In this document: one piece after another, positions 46,587 to 55,589 of the stretch
How positions within the stretch are numbered: the stretch's first letter is position 1
How the letters are laid out: every line of letters begins with the position of its first letter
Assembly (NCBI GenBank): GCA_002713365.1
Contig: PASR01000010.1
Coordinates: forward strand, 13,719-77,718
DNA length: 64,000 bases
Source of the DNA: Rhodospirillaceae bacterium
GTDB lineage: Bacteria > Pseudomonadota > Alphaproteobacteria > UBA6615
Direction of reading: 5' to 3'
Made by a program: the position numbers and the translations under genes
Notes under the pieces: generated by a model
The model's input: only the letters and a program-made list of their open reading frames with translations
Told to the model about the DNA's origin: nothing
The model's database searches: none

Positions 46587-47891
46587 ATGAAAAAAAAACT
46601 TAACCAGTTATCAGTAAAGGAAGTAGCAAATAAAATTTCTAGCGGTGAGACCACCTCTGTTAAAGTGGTTGAATCATGCTTAGAAAGAATTAGTGAACGC
46701 GAGAAAGAAATAAATGCTTGGGCTTATATAGATCCCAAACTAGCACTAGAAAATGCTCTTAAAACTGATAAAAAAAACCCGAAAGGACTTCTTCATGGGG
46801 TGCCTTTCGGGGTTAAAGATATTATTGATACTTGTGATATGCCCACCGAAATGGGATCGAAAATATACAAAGGAAGAAGACCCACGGCAGACGCATCTTG
46901 CGTCGCCTTAATAAAGGCCGCAGGAGCAACTATTCTTGGAAAAACTGTTACGACAGAATTTGCTGGAAGTTTTCCAGGCTCCACACGTAATCCGCGTAAT
47001 AAAGATCATAGTCCAGGAGGATCTTCTAGCGGCTCAGCCGCGGCTGTAGCTGACTTTATGACACCTGCTGCTTTTGGCACCCAGACTGGTAGTTCAATTC
47101 TGCGACCATCCTCCTACTGCGGAATCATTGGATACAAACCCACTTTTGGAACGTATAATATCGCCGGCATAAAAGCTGCCTCACAAAGTCTGGATACTTT
47201 AGGTCTTCATGTTCGCAGTTTAGATGACATTCAAATTATAACAGCAGTATTGGTCAACCGAAAACATACAGAGATCAAAACCTTAGAGTCTGCGCCAAAA
47301 ATAGGTATTTGTAGGACTCCTATATGGAACATTACGTTAGAGGAAACACGTAATTCATTAGAAGATTCTGCATCTCGCTTATCAGAAGCTGGGGCTAAGA
47401 TACAAGACATAATTACACCAGATTCTTTTGAGGGATTGGAAGAAGCACGTATTAAAATTAATTGCTATGAACGCAGTCGACATATGATCTATGAGTGGAC
47501 TGAATTTAAACACTTATTAAGTGAAACATTTCAGGAAGTAATTAATACCGGCATTAATATGAATTATAGCGATTATATTAAAGCAATCATTCAAACAGAG
47601 AAGTGCCGACAAGATTTAGATAAGACCTTTGATGAAGTTGATGTTCTGATTGCGCCTTGCGTGGATGGCGAAGCTCCCATAGGGATAGCATACGCAGGAA
47701 ACCCACGGTTACCAGGTCTTTGGACCGCTGTTAGATTACCAAGTATTAACCTACCAACACACATTGGTCCAAATGGCTTACCAGTAAGTATACAAGTTAT
47801 TGGTGGTTACCGTGCAGACGATAAATTGTTATCTATCTCCAAATGGATAATAGAAAAACTTGGCTCACCAACACTTAATGAAATTGGCTAA
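46587..47891 (+). CDS. amidase signature-family hydrolase (third of three)
   Basis: The catalytic Lys lies in GVPFGVKDIIDT, the cis-Ser in SPGGSSSGSAAAV and the nucleophile in GTQTGSSILRPS. It is a close paralogue of the amidase at 21259. I chose the ATG at 46587, with AAAGG at a better spacing than for 46581. It has 434 residues and follows the Ldh-family gene directly. It is likely to hydrolyse an amide whose hydroxyacid part is oxidised by the preceding enzyme. Confidence 0.9.
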   Translation: MKKKLNQLSVKEVANKISSGETTSVKVVESCLERISEREKEINAWAYIDPKLALENALKTDKKNPKGLLHGVPFGVKDIIDTCDMPTEMGSKIYKGRRPTADASCVALIKAAGATILGKTVTTEFAGSFPGSTRNPRNKDHSPGGSSSGSAAAVADFMTPAAFGTQTGSSILRPSSYCGIIGYKPTFGTYNIAGIKAASQSLDTLGLHVRSLDDIQIITAVLVNRKHTEIKTLESAPKIGICRTPIWNITLEETRNSLEDSASRLSEAGAKIQDIITPDSFEGLEEARIKINCYERSRHMIYEWTEFKHLLSETFQEVINTGINMNYSDYIKAIIQTEKCRQDLDKTFDEVDVLIAPCVDGEAPIGIAYAGNPRLPGLWTAVRLPSINLPTHIGPNGLPVSIQVIGGYRADDKLLSISKWIIEKLGSPTLNEIG

Positions 47892-47977
47892 CCAACTAAG
47901 CTTTCTTTTTAAAAAAAATTAAACATGATATAGTTTATAGGCCATAATATTATTCTATCGTTTCTTGTTTTAATCAC

Positions 47978-48895
47978 TCACAGCATTTTAAACATTTCAT
48001 CCCCGAAAATATTACGGGCCTCTTCTTTTAGCTGGTACACACTATCAACAAATTTAGCGTGTTGTTCTGCATCAAGTTCTATAATCTCACAACCTTCACC
48101 TTCAATTTCACGTCGCGCCACTTCTTCTTCTTCAATGGCCAAACCACGCTGAAACTCTATAGATTCTGGAATAATATCTTCTAGTCCAGAACGTAATTCT
48201 TCGGGCCATTCTTCAATGCTATTGCGATGAGCCCATAACCCTCTCGACAGATAAAAATGACCACTCAGAGTATGATAGCGATGATATTTATGAACTTTAT
48301 ATGTGATGGTATTAGCTAGAGGATTTTCTTGAGCGTCCAAAGTGCCTGCTTTAACCATATCTATAGCCTCCGTCAGATCCATTTGAATTGGATTAGCTCC
48401 CAAAAGTTCAAATGTACGAGAATGAATATCGCTAGATAACATTCTAATTTTCATATCAACTAGATCATCGGGCTTCGTAACTGGACGCAATCGGTTTGAA
48501 ATATGACGGAAACCATTCTCAAAAAACCCTAGTACTTTAAAGTTATATTGACTCTCTATACAGCTCATAAGATGCCTCCCCAGCTGGCCATCAAAGGCGG
48601 CGCGAGCAGTAGCTATATCAGGAAAAAGAAATGGTTGATCAACAAAACCTAGTTCTGGAACCCTCTTAGTTAGATAACTTGTAGATTGATATGAAATTGT
48701 TAGAACACCGCATTCAGTCAGCCACATTATATCACTAGAGAGATAACCAAAATCCATAATGTTCCATATATATTTTATATCAACCAGATCACTAAATTCT
48801 TTTTCTAATCTATCGCCAATAAATTTTAGTGCCCGGCTGTGTGTAGTTGTTGGTGGCCCATAGCCACCCAGCCGAATTTGTATTACTTCAGTCAT
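47978..48895 (-). CDS. TRAP-type (DctP) substrate-binding protein without signal peptide
   Basis: The mature DctP-like fold is evident: IRLGGYGPPTTTHSRALKF at the N-terminus, FVDQPFLFPD near residue 88, VTKPDDLVDMKIRM near 143, with the family Arg, and LDAQENPLANTI near 188. The frame begins at once with the mature domain. Neither the GTG at 48904 nor the upstream frame gives a signal peptide or hydrophobic leader with a start codon. No DctQ or DctM gene is nearby. AAGG lies before the ATG at 48895. It may be a cytosolic binding protein or the product of a lost leader. Confidence 0.8.
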   Translation of the reverse strand: MTEVIQIRLGGYGPPTTTHSRALKFIGDRLEKEFSDLVDIKYIWNIMDFGYLSSDIMWLTECGVLTISYQSTSYLTKRVPELGFVDQPFLFPDIATARAAFDGQLGRHLMSCIESQYNFKVLGFFENGFRHISNRLRPVTKPDDLVDMKIRMLSSDIHSRTFELLGANPIQMDLTEAIDMVKAGTLDAQENPLANTITYKVHKYHRYHTLSGHFYLSRGLWAHRNSIEEWPEELRSGLEDIIPESIEFQRGLAIEEEEVARREIEGEGCEIIELDAEQHAKFVDSVYQLKEEARNIFGDEMFKML

Positions 48896-48994
48896 ATTTA
48901 ACACCTTAATTAGTAAATTATAAAAGTAGCGATCTAAAATTATAGATATGATAGTCTTTTATTCTACGTCGTCATACTGTGCAGGAGGTAAAAA

Positions 48995-50065
48995 ATGCAA
49001 AGAGAACATCTAGGGGTTGCAGTCATCGGTTGTGGACGCATAGGTACTTTGCGAGCGAGCTTAGCTTCACGATACCCAGGAGTGAACTTCCTCGCGGTGT
49101 CTGACAAAGATAAACATCGCGCCGATATCTTATCACAGCGCACCGGCGCTAACCTTAGCACAGATAACAACCTAGAGGCGATAAATCATCCAAACGTTAA
49201 TACCGTTATTGTTTCAACACCAGAACATGACCATAGAGACGCAATTGTACAGGCGCTCGAAGCTGGAAAGCCCGTTCTTATTGAGAAACCAATTGCACTT
49301 ACTCTAGAAGACGCCGATGCCATTATTGAAACAGCTCAAAATACAGGCACTGAATTTCGCGTTGGGTATTCACGTCGTCATGAAAGACGATGGATGCTAG
49401 CTAAAGAACAACTATTACAAGGTCGTTTAGGAGAAGTATTAGGTATTCAATCTCGGGTCTATAACTCAAGAGCTCAAATGCTACAGATACTCGAGCGGTC
49501 TCCAAAAGCTACACCAGTTTTAGACGTACTCACCTATTATGTTGATATGGCTTGCTGGTATCTTGAAGGCATTCGCCCGGTAGAAGTCATTGCGCGTTCT
49601 CATGGCAAAGTATTTTCTAATATGGGCTACGATGTTGATGATATTACTTGGGCAATCATAACCTTTGAAAACGGCGCTATTGTTAATCTGGGGATTTGTT
49701 ATGCGCTACCAGCAAAATACCCATCGGTTGGACAAAGCTCGCGCTTTGAAGTTTTAGGTGATGAAGGCGTAATCCTGCTTGATGCAGATAATAAAGATAG
49801 CCTATTATATACTGACAACGGAGCACCACATACCTACGTACCCGACCATAATATCAATCTTATGTTTATGCAGACAACATCGGCAGCTGATTTTGCTGTA
49901 GGTGATTTTTGGGGTGCCTTGGCGAATGAATCACGTTCCTGGTTTGACCATCTCATTACCGGAAATGAAATCCCTCATGCCACTCCTACTGAAGCACGTC
50001 TTACACTTGAGGTTACACTAGCTATAGAAGAATCAGCTAAAACCGGACAACCTGTTTCCCTCTAA
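48995..50065 (+). CDS. Gfo/Idh/MocA family oxidoreductase (second of three)
   Basis: The 356-residue protein has AVIGCGRIGTLRASL at the N-terminus and IEKPIALTLEDAD near residue 95. AGGAGG precedes the ATG. It has the same C-terminal pattern as the copies at 20088 and 51750 (NESRSWF...PHATPTEARLTLEV, in parts). It is divergent from the TRAP-like gene and is followed by a GMC oxidoreductase after 43 bases. Substrates of the family include sugars, inositols and sugar acids. Confidence 0.9.
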   Translation: MQREHLGVAVIGCGRIGTLRASLASRYPGVNFLAVSDKDKHRADILSQRTGANLSTDNNLEAINHPNVNTVIVSTPEHDHRDAIVQALEAGKPVLIEKPIALTLEDADAIIETAQNTGTEFRVGYSRRHERRWMLAKEQLLQGRLGEVLGIQSRVYNSRAQMLQILERSPKATPVLDVLTYYVDMACWYLEGIRPVEVIARSHGKVFSNMGYDVDDITWAIITFENGAIVNLGICYALPAKYPSVGQSSRFEVLGDEGVILLDADNKDSLLYTDNGAPHTYVPDHNINLMFMQTTSAADFAVGDFWGALANESRSWFDHLITGNEIPHATPTEARLTLEVTLAIEESAKTGQPVSL

Positions 50066-50108
50066 GATAATTAACAATTTAAAAAATTTCTATTAGGAGT
50101 TACCTCCA

Positions 50109-51716
50109 CTGAAAAAGAATATCAATAAATTTAGTTATATTATTGTTGGAGCAGGCAGTGCCGGTTGTGTCCTAGCTAATCGGCTGTCCTCCTCTAAGCA
50201 CAATCGTGTGTTACTGCTAGAGGCCGGTGGAGACGATAATAGTCCCTGGATTCATATTCCTCTGGGTTATGGAAAACATTTTACGAATCCCAAAGTAAAT
50301 TGGCTTTATAAAAATGAACCTGACTCGGAAACAGCATATAGAAAAATTGCGCAACCTCGTGGAAAAGTAATCGGAGGTTCTAGCTCAATTAATGGCCTAG
50401 TATATATTCGTGGCCAGCGAGAGGATTATGATCATTGGCGCCAATTAGGAAATGTAGGTTGGAGCTATCAAGATGTACTTCCATATTTTCGTAAATCAGA
50501 AGATCAGCAAAATGGTGCAGATGAATACCATGGAGTTGGTGGACCTTTAGCGGTCTCAAATCCAAGCGATCCCCACCCTTTATGTGAAGCATTTATTGAG
50601 GCAGCAGTGCAATCAGGATATCCACGTACTAAGGATTTTAATGGGTTAAATCATGAGGGTTTTGGATATTTGCAGTTAACCACCCGTAATGGGCGTCGAT
50701 CAAGCACATCAACTGGTTATTTAAAGGGCGCAAAGAAACGAAAAAATTTATTTGTAATCAAGAATGCTCATGCCACCCGTATTTTATTTGAAGGGTCTAA
50801 AGCATTGGGCATAGAGTACCTACACAATGGAAAAAAACACCTAGCCAAAGCAAATCATGAAGTGATTTTATCGAGTGGAGCTATAAATACCCCACAAATA
50901 ATGATGCTCTCTGGTTTAGGGGAATCCACAGAACTAAAAAAACACGGGATAGAAGTAGTAGCCAATATCCCGGAAGTTGGATGTAATTTACAAGATCATT
51001 ATAATGGAAGATTAATGTATCGAAGTAATGAACCCTTTACTCTAAATGACATACTAAATAGTAGATTACTGAGTGTTTACGAAGGATTGCGTTATATCTT
51101 CAAACGCAAAGGATTCCTAACTATGGGAGCATCATATGCTGCAGGTTTTTTTCGTACGGACCCAGCATTAGCTTCACCTGACATTCAAGCCGGTTTAGCT
51201 TTGTTTAGTACAGATAAAGTAGGAGAGGGCCTTCACCCATTTTCTGGTTTTTCCGTAATAGTAAGGCTTTTACGTCCAGAAAGCAGAGGAAATGTTTTTC
51301 TCAAAGGAAATAACCCACTAGACGCTCCAGCGATACACCCAAATTTTCTTCACAGCAAAAATGATCAAGACAACCTAGTAGCTGGTTTTAAGGCCATGCG
51401 TGAAGTCTTAAAATCACCAGCAATAAACAAATTTATTCAAAGTGAATATGCACCCGGGGAATCAACAGCAAGTGATTCAGAACTTTTAGAGTTTTTAAGA
51501 CAAAAAGGAGGTACAAGTTTTCATCCGGTGGGAACCTGTCGCATGGGCATCGACAATAAAGCAGTTGTTGATTCCCGACTTCGTGTAAATGGCATTAAAA
51601 ACTTGCGTGTTGTCGATGCCTCAATTATGCCAACTATTGTATCTGGAAATACTAACGCTCCAACTATTATGATAGCTGAAAAAGCTTCTGATATGATTTT
51701 AGAAGACTTAAAATAA
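50109..51716 (+). CDS. GMC-family FAD oxidoreductase with apparent CTG start
   Basis: The family FAD motif GAGSAGCVLANRL (from residue 14), HxxxP-like FHPVGTCRMG near residue 470, and NTNAPTIMIAEKA at the C-terminus identify a choline-dehydrogenase-like enzyme. The frame is open from a stop at 50094 through the FAD motif, but has no ATG, GTG or TTG until GTG 50208, which would remove the FAD motif. CTG at 50109, 9 bases after AGGAG, is the best start and gives 535 residues. It lies between two Gfo/Idh genes, so the three may oxidise related alcohols or sugars. Confidence 0.87.
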   Translation: MKKNINKFSYIIVGAGSAGCVLANRLSSSKHNRVLLLEAGGDDNSPWIHIPLGYGKHFTNPKVNWLYKNEPDSETAYRKIAQPRGKVIGGSSSINGLVYIRGQREDYDHWRQLGNVGWSYQDVLPYFRKSEDQQNGADEYHGVGGPLAVSNPSDPHPLCEAFIEAAVQSGYPRTKDFNGLNHEGFGYLQLTTRNGRRSSTSTGYLKGAKKRKNLFVIKNAHATRILFEGSKALGIEYLHNGKKHLAKANHEVILSSGAINTPQIMMLSGLGESTELKKHGIEVVANIPEVGCNLQDHYNGRLMYRSNEPFTLNDILNSRLLSVYEGLRYIFKRKGFLTMGASYAAGFFRTDPALASPDIQAGLALFSTDKVGEGLHPFSGFSVIVRLLRPESRGNVFLKGNNPLDAPAIHPNFLHSKNDQDNLVAGFKAMREVLKSPAINKFIQSEYAPGESTASDSELLEFLRQKGGTSFHPVGTCRMGIDNKAVVDSRLRVNGIKNLRVVDASIMPTIVSGNTNAPTIMIAEKASDMILEDLK

Positions 51717-51749
51717 TTAAGCTAATACAGTCGGCTTGTGGAGGTTATA

Positions 51750-52781
51750 GTGTCGTATAAAAGAATTAATGTTGCAGTCATTGGTGCTGGTTGGGTTGGT
51801 GGAATTCGTATAAATGCCTGTGCTAGCTCTCCATTAGTTAATGAATTACATATCGCAGAAATAAACCCAGATAGAACAAAAAAAATTGCTGATAACTGTA
51901 ATGCAACTAGTTTTACTACTAATTGGAAAAACTTGATTGATAATGAATCTATCGATGCAATTATAATAGCCTCTACTCCAGAATCGGAGCGCTTTCCAAT
52001 AGTACGAGCTGCACTAAAAGCCAAGAAACACGTAATGATTGAAAAGCCTATAGCTCCAACATTAAGGGAAGCCGATGAAGCAATAAAACTTATAGAAGTT
52101 AATAACCTTAAATTTACGATAGGGTATACAAGGCGGTTTGATCCCAAATACGCCTTCATCAATAAAAGCTTAAAATCTGGTAAATTAGGTCAACCTGTCA
52201 CTTGCCTTATAAGCCGTAATATAACTCGTGAAATAGGAAATAAAATAAAAAGTCGTAGTAAAATGTCACCTGCTGCTATGGGTGGTACACATTCAATTGA
52301 CTTTCTTCTTTGGTGTTTACAGCCGCGTCTTCCGGTAAAGGTTTATTCCCAACAAGCAGGAAAACTATTTAATAAAATTAGTGAAACCCCCGACCATCAA
52401 TGGATAATAGTTACGATGGATGACGGAACGACAATAACCGCCGGATCTGGTTGGGTTTTGCCTTTGGGCCACCCACAGTATTCACAAAGCTGGATTGAAG
52501 TGATTGGGACCGAAGGATCACTTACAGTCGATGACACTCATAGAGAAGTGAGTATAAATACGACAAAACATGGAATTCGTTACCCTTTATCCTCTATGCC
52601 TGGTGAACAAGTAGATCACGTATTTGCCGGAGCCATGGTAGATGAAACACTTCATTTTCTTGATGCCGTAGCCAATGACAACCCTGTATTAGCAACAGCT
52701 CAAGAAGCACGACTAGTGATGGAAGTTACTATAGCGGCAGATCTATCCGCAAAAAGAGGAGAAGCTATTTATCTAAATTAG
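51750..52781 (+). CDS. Gfo/Idh/MocA family oxidoreductase (third of three)
   Basis: The Rossmann motif AVIGAGWVGGIRIN, EKPIAPTLREADEA near residue 95 and the late EARLVMEVTIAADLSAKRGE identify the family. GGAGG lies 5 bases before the GTG at 51750, giving 343 residues; GTG 51738 is also possible but lies before the ribosome site. It follows the GMC gene by 33 bases. It resembles the other two Gfo/Idh enzymes of the window at both ends, though the middle differs. Confidence 0.9.
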   Translation: MSYKRINVAVIGAGWVGGIRINACASSPLVNELHIAEINPDRTKKIADNCNATSFTTNWKNLIDNESIDAIIIASTPESERFPIVRAALKAKKHVMIEKPIAPTLREADEAIKLIEVNNLKFTIGYTRRFDPKYAFINKSLKSGKLGQPVTCLISRNITREIGNKIKSRSKMSPAAMGGTHSIDFLLWCLQPRLPVKVYSQQAGKLFNKISETPDHQWIIVTMDDGTTITAGSGWVLPLGHPQYSQSWIEVIGTEGSLTVDDTHREVSINTTKHGIRYPLSSMPGEQVDHVFAGAMVDETLHFLDAVANDNPVLATAQEARLVMEVTIAADLSAKRGEAIYLN

Positions 52782-52800
52782 TTATTTATATCCCTTCTTA

Positions 52801-54009
52801 TTACCCATGATTATAATCAGAGATAGTAGTACCGTCTTCAACATAGACTGATCGATTATAATCAATAGGACGACCCTCAATAAGGCTTGTATACAACCAA
52901 TCTGCTATACCCGGATAAATTTCTCCTGCAACCTCGCCCATAGGATGAAACACACCCTCATATAGCCAAAGCTCAGTTGGTCCTGACAAATTTTCTCTAA
53001 AAGTTTTAATATCCTCCGGCGGACATAACTCATCCATGTCTCCAGCAACCAGCAAATGAGGAACTTTCAAACGTTTCGCAATATCTGGTAGATATTCCAT
53101 TCGTTTTATAAAATCATCAAATTCACTTTCAATTTCATATCCGGCCATGTACATAAAAATACGTTTAAAGTTTGGTTGCGCATGTTCAAATATCATTTCA
53201 AAACTGCCAACATTGGCCATTTGACCACATACCGCTTTAATTCTTGTATCATTTGCTGCGACCTGAACACCCCATCGCGAACCCATACTAAGACCTAGTA
53301 ATCCTATCCGACTCTCATCAACCTCGGGTTGACTTACTAACCAATCGAGCACAGCTGAAGCTGCCTTAGGATAATTATCTTCTGTTTGCCAAACACCATT
53401 TGCATTGCACTCGCCCTGACCTGGGCCATCCATCGAACATATATTCATTCCTCTAATGGTATAATCATTATTATATGGATTGGGGACGTCTTCTTTTACT
53501 TGGTCCATTCCAGGTAAAAAAAGCACTGTAGGTTTTGGTCCTTCTCCCGGCGCTTTATGTAAAATACAGTGAGTAGTCTGGTTTGGGAGAAATTCCACAG
53601 ATTTCTTCTGCATTGAGCCCTCAGAAAACTCTATAACCTTATCAAAACATCTATATAGTCCCGCAAACCATCTAATCTTATGCTCATTGCCATGTATAGG
53701 CACCATATGTTGAGCTCGACCATAACATATAGCAGCACGATGATAGAGTTGTCTTGCTGTCACATGACGTTTATTTTTTTCCGCAGATATAGCCATTTTC
53801 TCCAGTACTTCAGCGCGTTTTGCCCAAGCCTTAGGAAAAGATCTTCGCCCACTTACTTTACTATAAACTGCTTCTAAATCCTGCATCTTATAACCACGCT
53901 CCAGGCGAGCGCCCATAATCCCAGGATGCAAAACGTCCTCATTATCTGATAGCATTAGAAAATTATCAAAAATCCATCCCTGGTCAGCGCGAAGTTGTGG
54001 CTTTGCCAT
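52801..54009 (-). CDS. alpha/beta hydrolase with N-terminal helical domain
   Basis: The protein of 402 residues has an alpha/beta hydrolase core with nucleophile elbow GLSMGSRWG near residue 238, an acid in AGDMDELCPPED near 330, and a His in GVFHPMGEV near 365. About 130 residues of helical sequence precede it, as in 2,6-dihydropseudooxynicotine hydrolase and related C-C or ester hydrolases. AGGAG precedes the ATG at 54009; an upstream start at 54060 is not supported. It is divergent from the FMN oxidase. Confidence 0.83.
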   Translation of the reverse strand: MAKPQLRADQGWIFDNFLMLSDNEDVLHPGIMGARLERGYKMQDLEAVYSKVSGRRSFPKAWAKRAEVLEKMAISAEKNKRHVTARQLYHRAAICYGRAQHMVPIHGNEHKIRWFAGLYRCFDKVIEFSEGSMQKKSVEFLPNQTTHCILHKAPGEGPKPTVLFLPGMDQVKEDVPNPYNNDYTIRGMNICSMDGPGQGECNANGVWQTEDNYPKAASAVLDWLVSQPEVDESRIGLLGLSMGSRWGVQVAANDTRIKAVCGQMANVGSFEMIFEHAQPNFKRIFMYMAGYEIESEFDDFIKRMEYLPDIAKRLKVPHLLVAGDMDELCPPEDIKTFRENLSGPTELWLYEGVFHPMGEVAGEIYPGIADWLYTSLIEGRPIDYNRSVYVEDGTTISDYNHG

Positions 54010-54033
54010 AATTATTAATCTCCTATTTATTAT

Positions 54034-54049
54034 TATCCATCCTTGGATA
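54034..54049. promoter_or_regulatory. dyad in hydrolase/FMN oxidase divergent region
   Basis: TATCCA and TGGATA form perfect 6-base arms around TCCT, 24 bases upstream of the hydrolase start codon. The arm-4-arm layout is like the dyads at 6532 and 39403. It may be an operator. Confidence 0.3.
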
Positions 54050-54167
54050 GGCAACGACATAAAATTTAATTATAAAAATATAAATTAATCGCATTATTAC
54101 TACTAAAAACAAAATTATTTTTAAAAACCTAAAACTAATAGTATAAAAGTATTTTGTGGAGATGGGT

Positions 54168-55400
54168 ATGAATAAAATTGTTAAAAACTCAGACGCTCAG
54201 CTATTGTATAAATCTCCACCTAATAAGTTAGAATTAAAATATCCTACTATTGCGGATCTGCGCAGAAGGGCTCGAAGGAGAGTTCCACGATTCGCTTTTG
54301 ACTATGTAGATGGGGCGGCCGGAGCGAATGAGACTGGTATGCATAGAAATGCAGCAGCCCTAGATGCAATTGAAGTAGTGCCCCGTTATGGAGTAGAAAA
54401 CTTCAAAGCCGATATGGAAGTTGATCTATTTGGTCGTCGGTTCTCAGCTCCTATAGCCGTAGCCCCAATGGGCATACCCGGAATGGTTTGGCCTGGTGGA
54501 GAAGAAGCTTTCGCTAAAGCAGCTCAAGAAGCTAGAATGCCATTTACGCTTGGAAGCTCATCTGCAGCAACTATTGAAAGAATTACTGAATTAGCCCCTG
54601 ACTGCACCTGGTTTCAACTTTACCGCATGCCCAATAATGACCTTGCTATTAATTTTGACCTTGTAAAACGAGCAGAATTAGCGGGTGTCCATGCATTAAT
54701 ACTAACTCTCGACGTTCCTGCACGAACTAAACGTCCCAGAGAACTGCGTAACCGGCTTATTATACCTTATCGCCCAGGTTTACGAACGGTTGTAGACGTC
54801 CTTCCGCATCCTGCGTGGTTACTTGCTTTATCTAAAAATGGTATAAACGCATTTGCAAACTATCGTAAATATGCAGGAAATAATCTACCTAATAGAGAAG
54901 TGGTAAAATTTGCACGTAAACAATCTGGAGGGACGTTCACCTGGGGTGAAGTAGAAAAATTTAGGGATAAATGGAAAGGTCCTCTCGTAGTAAAGGGTAT
55001 TTTACATCCTCAAGATGCTAATCGAGCCAGTAAAATAGGTGTTGACGGTATAATAGTCTCTAATCACGGTGGACGACAATTGGAAAGTGCTCCCGCAAGC
55101 ATTGATGTATTACCGGAAATTGTCTCTAGCGTTGGTAATAATACAACCATTTTATTTGACAGTGGTATTCGTAGTGGAGAAGACGTCATTCGCGCGCTAG
55201 CTTTAGGAGCAAAATCCACGTTGTCTGGTCGTTGCTTTATGTATGGATTAGCAGCTTTAGGGTCTAAAGGGCCAAAATACGTAATCGATTATTTCTTTGA
55301 GGAAATATCGGAGTCTATGCGCCAAGTAGGAGCAAAAAGTTGCGCCGAGCTTACTAGCCTAGTAACCAGACATACTGGAGCATATCTTTTTAAGGACTAA
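54168..55400 (+). CDS. FMN-dependent 2-hydroxyacid oxidase/dehydrogenase, intact copy
   Basis: The 410-residue protein belongs to the lactate/mandelate dehydrogenase and glycolate oxidase family. It has PRFAFDYVDGAAG near residue 40, WFQLYRMP near 150, TLDVPARTKR near 175, VVKGILHPQDA near 275, and SNHGGRQLESAP near 303 with the catalytic His and Arg. GGAG sits 6 bases before the ATG at 54168; GTG 54156 and ATG 54162 are less likely. It is a paralogue of the frameshifted gene at 13919 and lacks that lesion. The 189-base gap that follows holds a hairpin. Confidence 0.9.
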   Translation: MNKIVKNSDAQLLYKSPPNKLELKYPTIADLRRRARRRVPRFAFDYVDGAAGANETGMHRNAAALDAIEVVPRYGVENFKADMEVDLFGRRFSAPIAVAPMGIPGMVWPGGEEAFAKAAQEARMPFTLGSSSAATIERITELAPDCTWFQLYRMPNNDLAINFDLVKRAELAGVHALILTLDVPARTKRPRELRNRLIIPYRPGLRTVVDVLPHPAWLLALSKNGINAFANYRKYAGNNLPNREVVKFARKQSGGTFTWGEVEKFRDKWKGPLVVKGILHPQDANRASKIGVDGIIVSNHGGRQLESAPASIDVLPEIVSSVGNNTTILFDSGIRSGEDVIRALALGAKSTLSGRCFMYGLAALGSKGPKYVIDYFFEEISESMRQVGAKSCAELTSLVTRHTGAYLFKD

Positions 55401-55537
55401 TCTATTGTTAAAATATAACATACGAAATTTACATTCACTATGACCTCCCTCACGCTAGCGCAAATATTAGACTATACTATAAATAAAAATTAATGTTCAA
55501 AATTAAAATAACACTTTCTGAATAATATTCGTATTCA

Positions 55538-55569
55538 TTACCGATAAGGCTCCGGTAACTAAATTTTTT
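55538..55569 (+). terminator. terminator-like hairpin in leader of ABC exporter operon
   Basis: TTACCG and CGGTAA form a 6-base stem with a 9-base loop, and a run of six T begins 6 bases after the stem. It lies only 20 bases before the start of the ABC exporter gene, so it may end the upstream FMN oxidase transcript or act as an attenuator of the exporter. The stem is short, so the call is tentative. Confidence 0.4.
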
Positions 55570-55589
55570 GCTTAAAACTGGATTATTTA

